From Myxococcales bacterium (GTDB taxonomy: Bacteria; Myxococcota_A; Polyangia; Palsa-1104; JAEUJZ01), in NCBI GenBank assembly GCA_016794465.1, contig JAEUKA010000084.1:1-49689 (forward strand): a stretch of DNA of 49,689 nt, given 5' to 3'. The translations under genes and the position numbers were made by a program. Every line of letters starts with the position of its first letter. The stretch's first letter is position 1. The notes below the pieces were generated by a model. It saw nothing but the letters and a program-made list of their open reading frames with translations. It did no database searches and was not told the DNA's origin. Positions 9,601 through 17,229 of the stretch are shown here, in pieces.

Positions 9601-12600
9601 TGGGATCGCCCTTCAGATTCGCGTGCAGTGGGAGCGGGTTCACGAAGTAGCCGTAAGTCGACGCCAGATCATCCTGCGTCCTCCCCATGACTGGGCTTCC
9701 AACGATGATGTTCTCCTGCGAGGAATAGCGGTGGAGAAGGACGTAATAGGCGCTGAGCAGAATCATGAACAACGTGGCGCCGCTGTCCTGCGACAGCGCA
9801 TGAATCCGCTCGGTAAGCTCGGCGCTAAGCACGAAGAAGTGGGAGGCGCCGTTGTTCGTCTGGACGATCGGTCTGGGCTTGTCCGTGGGAAGATTAAGCA
9901 TGGGCACTTCCGCAGGGAGATGGTGCTTCCAGTACTCGAGCATCTTCTGCGCGTCCCGCCCGGCCAGGAATTTGTTCTGCCAGTTTAGGAAATCGAGATA
10001 GCTCGCGCGGACGGGAGGCAACGCCGGATCCTCGCCTCGTCGGTACGCGTCATATACCGCGAGGAGCTCCTCGATGAACGTGAAGGTCGAGATGGCGTCG
10101 GAGATAATGTGGTGGACCGCCTTCATGATGATGAAGCGGTTCGCGCCGCGCTTCATGAGACGGAACCGAAGCAGCGGATCGTTTTCTAGGTCGTACGGCT
10201 TGCGGTACTCCTGAATAATCGTCTGATAGATCTGATCCCAGCTCCATCCTTGGACGTCGAGTAGCTTCAGATCCGGCGCGACCTCCGAGGAGATGCGCTG
10301 AACCGGGTGGCCGTCCTCAAGGAAGAAGTTGGCCCGCAGCATGGGGTGCCGCTGAATCAGGAGGCGGGCCGCCTTAAACATCAGTGCTGGGTCAAGCGCA
10401 GCCTCGACCTCGACGGCACCACCGATGTTGTATGCGAAACCGTCAGGGTTGAGCTGCTTCAAGAACCAGATGGCCTTTTGGTTTTGGGTGAGCGGGTATT
10501 GGCTCTCATCGGTGAAGAGGGCAACATCTGGCGTGGCGTTCCCGTCGTCTGCGCCCTCTCGAGCCAGCTCGGTTAGACTGGCGTGAAGCGTGGCGACGAT
10601 CTTGTCGATCGTAATGCCGCTTAGCAGTGTCACCACGGGCAAGGACGCCCCGATCTCATTGGCGATACGATTCCTGAGCTCAATGGCGAGAAGTGAATCC
10701 AGGCCAAGCACGTTCAGAGTGCCACCAGGGTCGATCTGTGAGGACTTCGCGCGCAGAACGTACGCGACCACTGCGCCGAAGCGCTCCGCGACCAGCGCAT
10801 ACCGGGCGTCTTCAGCGGTCGCGCGGAAGATATCGAGGAAGCTCTCGCCCTCGCGTACCGCTGATTCGCTCCCCAGCTTTGCGATGTCGGCGACGAGTGG
10901 CAGCGCGACCGGGTACCAAGCCAGGAAGACTGGCCAGTCCACGACCGTGGCAACCAGGATCTGCGCACGATCTTGCCCAATCACGCGGTCCAGCACATCC
11001 ATCCCCGTGTCAGGGGCGAGGCAGCTCATGCCCCGGCTGTTCCTGTAGTGCTCGATGAGTCCGAGTTCCTCGATCATGCCTGTCGCCCATGGGCCCCAGT
11101 TCACGCTGAGCGCGGGCAACCCTTGAGCTCGGCGGTGGTGGGCGAGTGCGTCGAGGAACGAGTTTCCCGCCGCGTAGTTTGTCTGCCCGGCGGTGGGCAG
11201 GAGTGAAGCGATCGATGAGAAGAGGACAAAGTGCTCGAGCGGCTCAGTTTCAAGATGCTTGTGCAGCAGGTAGGAGCCCGTGACTTTCGTGTGGTAGACG
11301 GCGCCGAAAGTCTCGTGGTTCATCTGCGGAACGAGGGCATCTGAGACCTGTCCGGCCGAATGGAAGACGCCACGGATGGGCGGATAGGATTTCTTTCGCA
11401 AGTCGGCGAGCCAGGCCGCGAGCGCGGCCTCGTCAGTAACATTGACTTCGGCCGGGATTACCTCGGCGCCCATGGCCTCGAGCTCTTGGACGAACCGAAC
11501 TTTGGCTCCCTCGGGAGAGCTGGCCTCAGTAGCATGCCATTCCGCCCGCGCTGGTATCGTGCTGCGTCCCATCAGGATGAGGCGGCGCGCACCCCGCTTT
11601 ACGAGGAGCCGGCAGAGCAGTTGACCCAGCGCACCGAACGCTCCTGTCACCAAGTAACAGCCGTCGGAACGCAGAGGAACGGGCAGCGGCCGAGTGAGAT
11701 CATTGGCCGGCTTCAGTCGGCTTACGAACCGCATGTCACCGCGCACCGCGACTTCGTCGTCGTTATGAGTGAGGATCTCGCGGAGCAGGATCTCGGCCTC
11801 GGATCCGGCTGAGACGTCTGGTCGGACTGCCGAGTCCAGGTCGATAAGCTTGCCGCGCTGCTCGGCCATCTCCTGATACCAGAGCACGCGCCCAACACCC
11901 CACGCCGGAGCGGCAAGTGGCTCCACGGCCTCACCAGACATTACCGCTTGGGTGCCGCGGGTGACGATGAACAGCTTGCTTGCCAGCTGGGACGAGAGCA
12001 GGGCTCGCGCCACCGTCACCAGCGAATACGCGCCTCGTTCCTCTGCCACGTGCAGATCGGTGCTCGAGGCCGACCCGATCGCTGCGTTGTCCAGGTTCCA
12101 TAGGTGGACGATGATGTGGCGGTCTGCACAGCCCTCGCTCGAGAGGGCGTCGAACATGGCCTGCATATCTGCGGTGGAGTTGGGGTCCAGCGTCGCCTCG
12201 CTGCGCCTGTGATCAATTGAGAAACAGTTCCCGGGACGAACCAGGCAAGTCCGATCGCCCCTCGCCACTGCGAGAGACGCGAGATGTGCGCCGATCCCCT
12301 GTGCGTCCGTGAAGATGATCCATTGCTGGACCAACGTGTCAGGCGTACGGACATCGGAGGCGGCCGCCATCGGGAGGGCGTCCTTTTCGACCCACGCGAG
12401 GTCAAACAGCCAGCCGTCGATCGTCGACAAAGCAACCTTGGCGCCGGCATTCTCGACATTGGTCGCGCGGAACTTGGTCACAGCGCCGAGCTGCGCACCG
12501 GAGTCGCTTAAGATGATGATGTCGCCGACGATCTCGTCGTCACTGCGTTCAGTGATCATCGCGTGCACCCAGAGCGGTTGATTTCCGACATGCTCGGTGC

Positions 12601-15600
12601 GCACCTCTCCAATCGAGCGAGGAAGGCGGATACCGTTCCTGTCGGTACCGGCAGCCTGGCCCAATGTCTCCGGTGAAAGGAGTGTCTGGAATGCCGCATC
12701 TAGCAAGGACGGGTGAAGGTGGTAGCTGGCGGCCGACTCGCCCAGCTCTTTCGGCGCGCGCACCCGCGCAAGCGCTTCGTTCCGTGAGATCCAGATTTCT
12801 TCGATCCCGCGGAACGCAGGGCCGTATTGGTAACCCATCTCTGCCAAGGCGGCGTAGCAGGCAGAGGCGTCTCTGTGCACCTCAGCGCGTGCCTTTACCG
12901 CGTTGACCGATATAGGCCCCGCGATCCGCCGAGGCTGACTCTGTCGCACCGTGCCCACTACGTGGACCTGGGTCTCTTGACCGCGAACTGGCGGCCGGCC
13001 AGCGATGCGGAAGGTCGAGCCCTCGGACTCAATGGTGAGCTGCACGGCCTTGGCTTTAGACTCAGAGAGGAACAGTGCCTTTCGGATCTCGATTTCGGCC
13101 AGCGACACCGTCCTAGCCGAAGTCAAAGCACGCACGGCCTGCGCCGCCATCTCGATGTATCCGGCCGCGGGAAACACCACGCTGCCCTGGATGCAGTGGT
13201 CGCTGAGATAGGGCAGTTTCTCTACGTCGAGCTTGACCTCCCAGGTCGGCTCGGCAGTCTCTAGCCGGCGGCCTAGGATCTCGTGGTCCACGTGCCCCTT
13301 TCGAATCTGCTCTACGGCCGCAGACTCGACCCAGTAGCGATCCCGCTTCCAAGGATAGCGGGGCAGCGGAATCGTCCGCCCGGAGGGATACAGGGTATCC
13401 CAGTCGATCGGGAAACCCAGGTTGTGGAACGTCGCCAATGAGGTGATGATCTGCGCTTGCTCGTCCTCCTGGCGGCGAATGGAGGGCACGACTTTGCCGT
13501 GCGCACCTTTTGCCGAAAGACATTCCAAGATGGCGTTTCCAAGGACGGGGTGAGGTCCAATCTCCAGGAATAGCGAGTACCCGTCATCGATCATACAGTC
13601 GACCGCGGCCCGGAAGCGGACGCTGTCGCGGACGTTCTTCCACCAGTAATTGGCGTCGAGCTCGGGGCCCTGCGCCATTGCCTCGACGGCCGTAAGGTAG
13701 AGGGGGATCCTCGCCGGCTGAGGATCGATGTGGGCCAGCGAAGACAGCAGCTCATCCTTGATCCGATCCATGACCGGGCTGTGATACGGAATGGGGACCT
13801 TGAGCAACTTCGCGAACACTTGCTCCGCCTGGAACTGCGCGGCGAGTTCGTTCAGTGCATCCGTATCTCCGGCCAGCGTGACCGCCGTGGGGCTATTGAT
13901 TGCTGCGATCGCAACCTTGTCTGCGAAGCGACCCAGGCATGCCTCGGCATCGCTCTCCGATAGGCCGACGGCGAGCATGGTGCCTGTGCGTACGAGTCGC
14001 TGCTGCAGCCTGCTGCGATGAATGGTGATCTGGATGGCATCTTCGAAGCTGTAGACGCCCGCCTCGTAGAACGCTGCCACTTCGCCGGTGCTGTGCCCAA
14101 CGATGGCGTCCGGGCGCATGCCGAGCGACTTCCACAGCGCCGCGAGCCCGGCTTGCAGGGCGAAGTTCGCCGGCTGTGCGAGCCACGTCTGGGACATATG
14201 CGAGGCACTCTCTTCAGCGTTCAACTCCTGGATCAATGACCAACCGGCGAGCTTCGAGATCTCCCGGTCACAGCGCTCGATGACCGCGCGGTAGACAGGC
14301 TCTTTCTCGAAGAGCTCGCGGCCCATGGCCCACCACTGGGGGCCCATTCCCGTGAACACCCACACGAGGCGCCGCCGGCGCTCTTCCATGGAGGTATCCA
14401 TGACGATGCGCGGACTCGCATCGCTCGCCAGAAAGCTTGCGAGCCCTGCGCGCAAGTCCTCGGATGACGAATAGACGAACGACAGACGCGATTCCAGGTG
14501 CTGGCGCCGCCGAGCGAGCGTATAGCCCACGTCGGTCATTGCTGGGACGCGGCCATGATTCCCAAGGAGTTCGTTGTTCAGGGCTGCCACCATCTCAGGG
14601 AAGACCGATGGATCATGGGCAGTGAGCGGCAGGATGTTGAACCCCCGGCGCGCGGTGGACGGGGCATTCCGGTCGATTGCGGGACTCTCTTCCAACAGCA
14701 CGTGTGCATTCGTGCCGCCAAAGCCAAAGGAGTTGACGCCGGCGCGCGCCGGTCCCTCATGATCCGGCCACTTAGTCAGTCCAGTAGGAATCAGTATTGG
14801 GAGGCTCGCGAGATCGATGGCCGGATTGACCTTCTCCAGATTGATGTGCGGTGGGATCTGTTTATGGCGCAGGCTGAGCGCAGACTTGATCAGGCCGGCC
14901 ACGCCCGCGGCGGATTCCGTGTGACCGATGTTCGTCTTGACCGAGCCGACATAGCACTTGGTGCCCGGCTTGCGACCATAAGCCAGCGCCTTCCCCAGAG
15001 CGTTCGCCTCGATCGGATCTCCGACGGGAGTGGACGTACCGTGGGCCTCGACATATTGCAAACTCCCCGGCTCAATATCTGCCTCCTGGCAGACGCGGCG
15101 GATGAGCTTGATCTGCGCGTCGGCACTCGGCACCGTGATCCCGTTTGTATGCCCGTCCTGGTTGACGCCGGTCCCGATAATCACTGCGTGGATGGGGTCG
15201 TTGTCGCGGAGCGCATCTGCGAGGCGCTTGATCACGACCATGCCAGCGCCTTCTGCCCGAACGTATCCGTTGGCGCTGGCATCGAAGGTACGCGAGCGCC
15301 CTTCCGGCGAGAGAAAGCCCCCCTTAGTCTCCGCAATGGTGTATTGCGGCGTCATATGTAAGAGGACGCCTCCGGCCAATGCGAGGCAGCTCTCGCCGCG
15401 CTTCAGGCTCTGACAGGCGAGGTGAACCGCAACCAGGGACGAACTGCATGCTGTGTCGATCGACATACTTGGACCCCGGAAGTCGAAGCAATACGAGATC
15501 CGGTTCGAGACCATGGTCATCATGGTGCCGGTCGCCGTGTGCGCGGCGAGCGTCTCGAAGCTCAAATCGGCAAACTGCACAATTTTGTAATCGAGCGTGA

Positions 15601-15994
15601 AGGCGCCGACGAAGACGCCCACATCCTTGCCGGCGAGCTCTGCCGGCTTCTGCCCTGCATCTTCCAGCGCCTCCCAGGTAATCTCGAGCAACTTTCGTTG
15701 CTGCGGATCGATGTAGTCGGCCTCCCGCTGGCTGATGCCGAAAAATGCCGGATCGAACTCATCGAATCCATCGATGTAGCCGCCACGGCCACCGACCAGG
15801 CGCCCAGGTTTGGACTTGTCCCGGCTGCCGAGCGTCACGATGTCGTAGCGGCTTGCCGGAGTCTCGGTGATGCAATCTTTCCCATCCACCAGATTCGTCC
15901 AGAAGGTCCGGTGGTCATTGGCCCCGCCGGGCAGCCGGCAGCCGATACCGATGATGGCGAACTTGTCGCTGATTTCGAGACTCTTGCTGTTCAT
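6629..15994 (-). CDS. hybrid iterative PKS-NRPS, probable polycyclic tetramate macrolactam synthase
   Basis: One 3121-residue polypeptide. KS about 11-440 (DTACSSS, Cys183; HGTSTPVGDP; NIGHTES). AT about 545-860 (GHSTGE near 633; PYHSPVMD specificity loop). DH about 900-1190 (LSDHCIQGS; LHPSLLDAAF). KR about 1440-1680 (VTGAFGALG; NYAAGNSFLDA). ACP with GLDSLLAIEL near 1766. C about 1830-2260 (HHIISDA near 1960). A about 2290-2790 (YTSGSTGLPKG). PCP with GGSS near 2843. TE about 2905-3121 (GYSLGGN near 2963; GKHADML). No ER domain. This is the PTM synthase order: one iterative PKS module makes two polyenes, the NRPS half joins them to ornithine, and the TE forms the tetramate. I chose ATG 15994 over an upstream in-frame start at 16129 because GAGG precedes it and homology begins there. 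Confidence 0.93.
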   Translation of the reverse strand: MNSKSLEISDKFAIIGIGCRLPGGANDHRTFWTNLVDGKDCITETPASRYDIVTLGSRDKSKPGRLVGGRGGYIDGFDEFDPAFFGISQREADYIDPQQRKLLEITWEALEDAGQKPAELAGKDVGVFVGAFTLDYKIVQFADLSFETLAAHTATGTMMTMVSNRISYCFDFRGPSMSIDTACSSSLVAVHLACQSLKRGESCLALAGGVLLHMTPQYTIAETKGGFLSPEGRSRTFDASANGYVRAEGAGMVVIKRLADALRDNDPIHAVIIGTGVNQDGHTNGITVPSADAQIKLIRRVCQEADIEPGSLQYVEAHGTSTPVGDPIEANALGKALAYGRKPGTKCYVGSVKTNIGHTESAAGVAGLIKSALSLRHKQIPPHINLEKVNPAIDLASLPILIPTGLTKWPDHEGPARAGVNSFGFGGTNAHVLLEESPAIDRNAPSTARRGFNILPLTAHDPSVFPEMVAALNNELLGNHGRVPAMTDVGYTLARRRQHLESRLSFVYSSSEDLRAGLASFLASDASPRIVMDTSMEERRRRLVWVFTGMGPQWWAMGRELFEKEPVYRAVIERCDREISKLAGWSLIQELNAEESASHMSQTWLAQPANFALQAGLAALWKSLGMRPDAIVGHSTGEVAAFYEAGVYSFEDAIQITIHRSRLQQRLVRTGTMLAVGLSESDAEACLGRFADKVAIAAINSPTAVTLAGDTDALNELAAQFQAEQVFAKLLKVPIPYHSPVMDRIKDELLSSLAHIDPQPARIPLYLTAVEAMAQGPELDANYWWKNVRDSVRFRAAVDCMIDDGYSLFLEIGPHPVLGNAILECLSAKGAHGKVVPSIRRQEDEQAQIITSLATFHNLGFPIDWDTLYPSGRTIPLPRYPWKRDRYWVESAAVEQIRKGHVDHEILGRRLETAEPTWEVKLDVEKLPYLSDHCIQGSVVFPAAGYIEMAAQAVRALTSARTVSLAEIEIRKALFLSESKAKAVQLTIESEGSTFRIAGRPPVRGQETQVHVVGTVRQSQPRRIAGPISVNAVKARAEVHRDASACYAALAEMGYQYGPAFRGIEEIWISRNEALARVRAPKELGESAASYHLHPSLLDAAFQTLLSPETLGQAAGTDRNGIRLPRSIGEVRTEHVGNQPLWVHAMITERSDDEIVGDIIILSDSGAQLGAVTKFRATNVENAGAKVALSTIDGWLFDLAWVEKDALPMAAASDVRTPDTLVQQWIIFTDAQGIGAHLASLAVARGDRTCLVRPGNCFSIDHRRSEATLDPNSTADMQAMFDALSSEGCADRHIIVHLWNLDNAAIGSASSTDLHVAEERGAYSLVTVARALLSSQLASKLFIVTRGTQAVMSGEAVEPLAAPAWGVGRVLWYQEMAEQRGKLIDLDSAVRPDVSAGSEAEILLREILTHNDDEVAVRGDMRFVSRLKPANDLTRPLPVPLRSDGCYLVTGAFGALGQLLCRLLVKRGARRLILMGRSTIPARAEWHATEASSPEGAKVRFVQELEAMGAEVIPAEVNVTDEAALAAWLADLRKKSYPPIRGVFHSAGQVSDALVPQMNHETFGAVYHTKVTGSYLLHKHLETEPLEHFVLFSSIASLLPTAGQTNYAAGNSFLDALAHHRRAQGLPALSVNWGPWATGMIEELGLIEHYRNSRGMSCLAPDTGMDVLDRVIGQDRAQILVATVVDWPVFLAWYPVALPLVADIAKLGSESAVREGESFLDIFRATAEDARYALVAERFGAVVAYVLRAKSSQIDPGGTLNVLGLDSLLAIELRNRIANEIGASLPVVTLLSGITIDKIVATLHASLTELAREGADDGNATPDVALFTDESQYPLTQNQKAIWFLKQLNPDGFAYNIGGAVEVEAALDPALMFKAARLLIQRHPMLRANFFLEDGHPVQRISSEVAPDLKLLDVQGWSWDQIYQTIIQEYRKPYDLENDPLLRFRLMKRGANRFIIMKAVHHIISDAISTFTFIEELLAVYDAYRRGEDPALPPVRASYLDFLNWQNKFLAGRDAQKMLEYWKHHLPAEVPMLNLPTDKPRPIVQTNNGASHFFVLSAELTERIHALSQDSGATLFMILLSAYYVLLHRYSSQENIIVGSPVMGRTQDDLASTYGYFVNPLPLHANLKGDPTFIDFLSEVRTIVLNGLDNQEFPFVLLVDKLGLKHDPSRSAVFQAMFILLVHRVATEKYGFKLNYVELPEEEGQFDLTLSAYEDEEERSFHCVLKYNSDLFLPATIGRMASHYVELLRSLTAEPNKRISEHDMLSAAERSKILQHWRGASRPAIAEEPVHVLISRNAAENPSAVAVSVPSEDDSSRSITYGELESQSNKLAHHLRSLGVEAETSVAVCIEKSPELVVSVLAILKAGGAYLPIDPEYPEDRIEYMIQNAGARFVLCDAAAAERLAHVQGTSLVLVEESLLSVPEGDSRPFSSSADLDRTAYIIYTSGSTGLPKGVRVTHKNLASIYRAWELEYRLRTDARVHLQMASFSFDVWSGDFVRALCSGGTLVLVPRSLLLNTIRLYEVMKSHRVDAGEFVPAIVRSLMSYCEREGKRLDFMRLLIVGSDVWKVEEYKRLRALVGFRTRLINSYGLSEATIDSTYFEGSLDHIEPGRMVPIGRPFPGSHIFILDGHGAPVPVGVPGEIWVGGDGVSAGYVNDPEQTAARFMTMTLDGSDAMRLYRTGDLAQWDTDGTIHLCGRADSQIKVRGHRIEIGEIESQLVHLPEVVRAVVAARPDASGEIVLCAYCIATPNSELDVRAMRKHLSTQLPTFMIPTHILQVAEYPLSPNGKVDVGTLPMPDRCIDTTGGELPRTFYEVRMAEHWKRLLGTAQVRLDHDFFELGGSSIKLIELIYHLQSELNIAISVNQLFKVSTLFGMARAVEDIIVGRTSGAQPYLRFNGGKENTIYCFPPAGGHGLVYRRLAEHMPEHAFVAFNYLAGDDKIDRYADLIESIQSEGPCVLLGYSLGGNLAFEIAKELERRGREVPHVVVMDSYCIKESFVLTDEHLVEFEKELREHLRKHTGSDIVERITLEQAKEYINFCSRTLNDGVITAPVSIISDEDKVTLYGAGHYGNWQGSSATRTVVFRGHGKHADMLDGEYAARNAEITRSILAGTAQSFEAA

Positions 15995-16058
15995 GGTCAC
16001 GTCCTCGTGTTCATTCCTACGGATGTCTGTCGCGTCGGCCCCAGTCAGAACTCTCGGT

Positions 16059-16943
16059 CTAGCTGGAGCGACGAAATGGATGCACTTGGCTCGCCAAGAT
16101 TGAACGGGCCGGCGGGAAAGCAGCGGCATCCTCGATACCGACGCTGACCGGCGCTCGATTCGGAGACCACGTGAAGCTCCGAAAGAGCAAGTCCCATAAT
16201 GTTAGATCGGCGGCATAGTGGCCGGCCTCCCGGAGATCCTTGCTGTGGTGAAGGCGATGCTGCTCCGGAGTGACCAGGATGTAATTCAGCCACCCGAGCT
16301 CGACATCAATATTGGCGTGTACGCCGTACCCCTGCGCCGCCTTGAAGACCCCGGCGGCGAAGACAGCCTGTCGAGAAAACCCCAGCACGAGCAGCGGGAT
16401 CTGGGTCATGAGGCAGGCGCCGAAGACGTCGAGGAATTGATTCACGTTGTTGTTCGAGACGGTCACCTTGTCCGGTACGTGATGGATCCCGTGCACTCGC
16501 CAGAGCCAGGGAACATGGTGACCGAGCCGGTGGATCACGAAGGCGCAGAACGAAACGACGATGATCGCCGCTGGAATCTCCACGCCGAGTGGGAGGTCCG
16601 TATGGAGTGGCGTAACTGCTGTGCCGATCGAGACCACTGCTACGCGGCCCGCCCCGCCACTCATCATCGTGATGAGATAGCAGAGCCCATCTCGGCGCCA
16701 TTCCCAGGCCTCGGGCTGCCAGGCGCGGTTATAGGGGATGATTCGCTCGAGCAGCGCCAGGTACGTGAACGCCCCGACGATGAAAGTCAAACTTGTGAGA
16801 GGAAAACTGAGCTCGAACCGGATGGCCACGACCACGGTCAACACGGCCGCTAGGAGCAGTAATGGATATGCCGCGTATCGAAGCACTCCGAAGACACTCC
16901 GCTTCCCGCAAGCAGACAAATCACTAAACGTATTTCGGTTCAT
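16059..16943 (-). CDS. sterol-desaturase/fatty-acid-hydroxylase family di-iron enzyme (PTM hydroxylase)
   Basis: This 294-residue integral membrane protein has several hydrophobic segments (about 22-42, 48-66, 120-140, 180-200). It carries the three histidine clusters of the family: HRLGHH near 138, HGIHH near 150 and HRLHH near 233, which bind a di-iron centre. It is the first gene of the operon, 64 bases before the PKS-NRPS. The same position is held by SD in the HSAF cluster and FtdA in the frontalamide cluster; SD is reported to hydroxylate C-3 of the ornithine-derived unit. Family is certain from the boxes; the substrate is inferred. The start at 16943 has an AAAGG-type site about nine bases upstream. 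The 286 bases upstream, shared with the divergent caspase gene, must hold the operon promoter; I see no clear -35/-10 on the minus strand. Confidence 0.9.
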   Translation of the reverse strand: MNRNTFSDLSACGKRSVFGVLRYAAYPLLLLAAVLTVVVAIRFELSFPLTSLTFIVGAFTYLALLERIIPYNRAWQPEAWEWRRDGLCYLITMMSGGAGRVAVVSIGTAVTPLHTDLPLGVEIPAAIIVVSFCAFVIHRLGHHVPWLWRVHGIHHVPDKVTVSNNNVNQFLDVFGACLMTQIPLLVLGFSRQAVFAAGVFKAAQGYGVHANIDVELGWLNYILVTPEQHRLHHSKDLREAGHYAADLTLWDLLFRSFTWSPNRAPVSVGIEDAAAFPPARSILASQVHPFRRSS

Positions 16944-17093
16944 GGCTCGCGCCTTTCTTCGAGGTCGTCCTGCTTCGAATATTTTGCAACGGCCATGCCA
17001 ACAGAACCGTCGCCTGCATGCTCACCGATGATGAATACGCATGATCCAATTGGGAATTCGGGGCGAATCGGGCAGGCAGTTGGCCTGCTGAAG

Positions 17094-17165
17094 TGGGACT
17101 TTCAATGGGACACTTGGGACTTCCATGAGGACAGTTGGAACTTCGATGGGACAGCATGGGACAGC
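17094..17165. repeat. 21-bp tandem repeat of TGGGAC boxes upstream of first caspase gene
   Basis: Three 21-base units start at 17094, 17115 and 17136, and a partial fourth starts at 17157. Each unit holds TGGGAC (or TGGAAC) and, about one helical turn on, a second box (TGGGAC or GAGGAC). Box ends fall at 17099, 17111, 17120, 17132, 17141, 17152 and 17162, so all boxes face nearly one side of the helix. The array sits just upstream of a candidate -35 element. It looks like a multi-site regulator-binding region. A related array with 11-base spacing precedes the second caspase gene. Confidence 0.7.
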
Positions 17166-17188
17166 GCGAACGTAGAGCGACAGGGGAG

Positions 17189-17218
17189 TTGACAGAGCGC
17201 TCGGCCAATGCATACGGT
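17189..17218 (+). promoter_or_regulatory. candidate sigma-70-type promoter for the first caspase gene
   Basis: A perfect TTGACA (17189-17194) is followed after 18 bases by TACGGT (17213-17218), a four-of-six match to TATAAT. The TGGGAC array ends about 24 bases upstream, a normal place for an activator. Transcription would begin around 17225, very close to the TTG at 17230, which hints that translation may start at GTG 17242 or later. Confidence 0.4.
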
Positions 17219-17229
17219 CTGTTGGTCTC

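Noticed and set aside
15995..16129. Upstream in-frame start for the PKS-NRPS
   Set aside because: The extra 45 residues overlap the hydroxylase gene and precede the KS homology; ATG 15994 has GAGG at good spacing.
17094..17165. CRISPR array
   Set aside because: Units of 21 bases are contiguous with no unique spacers, so they are tandem repeats.
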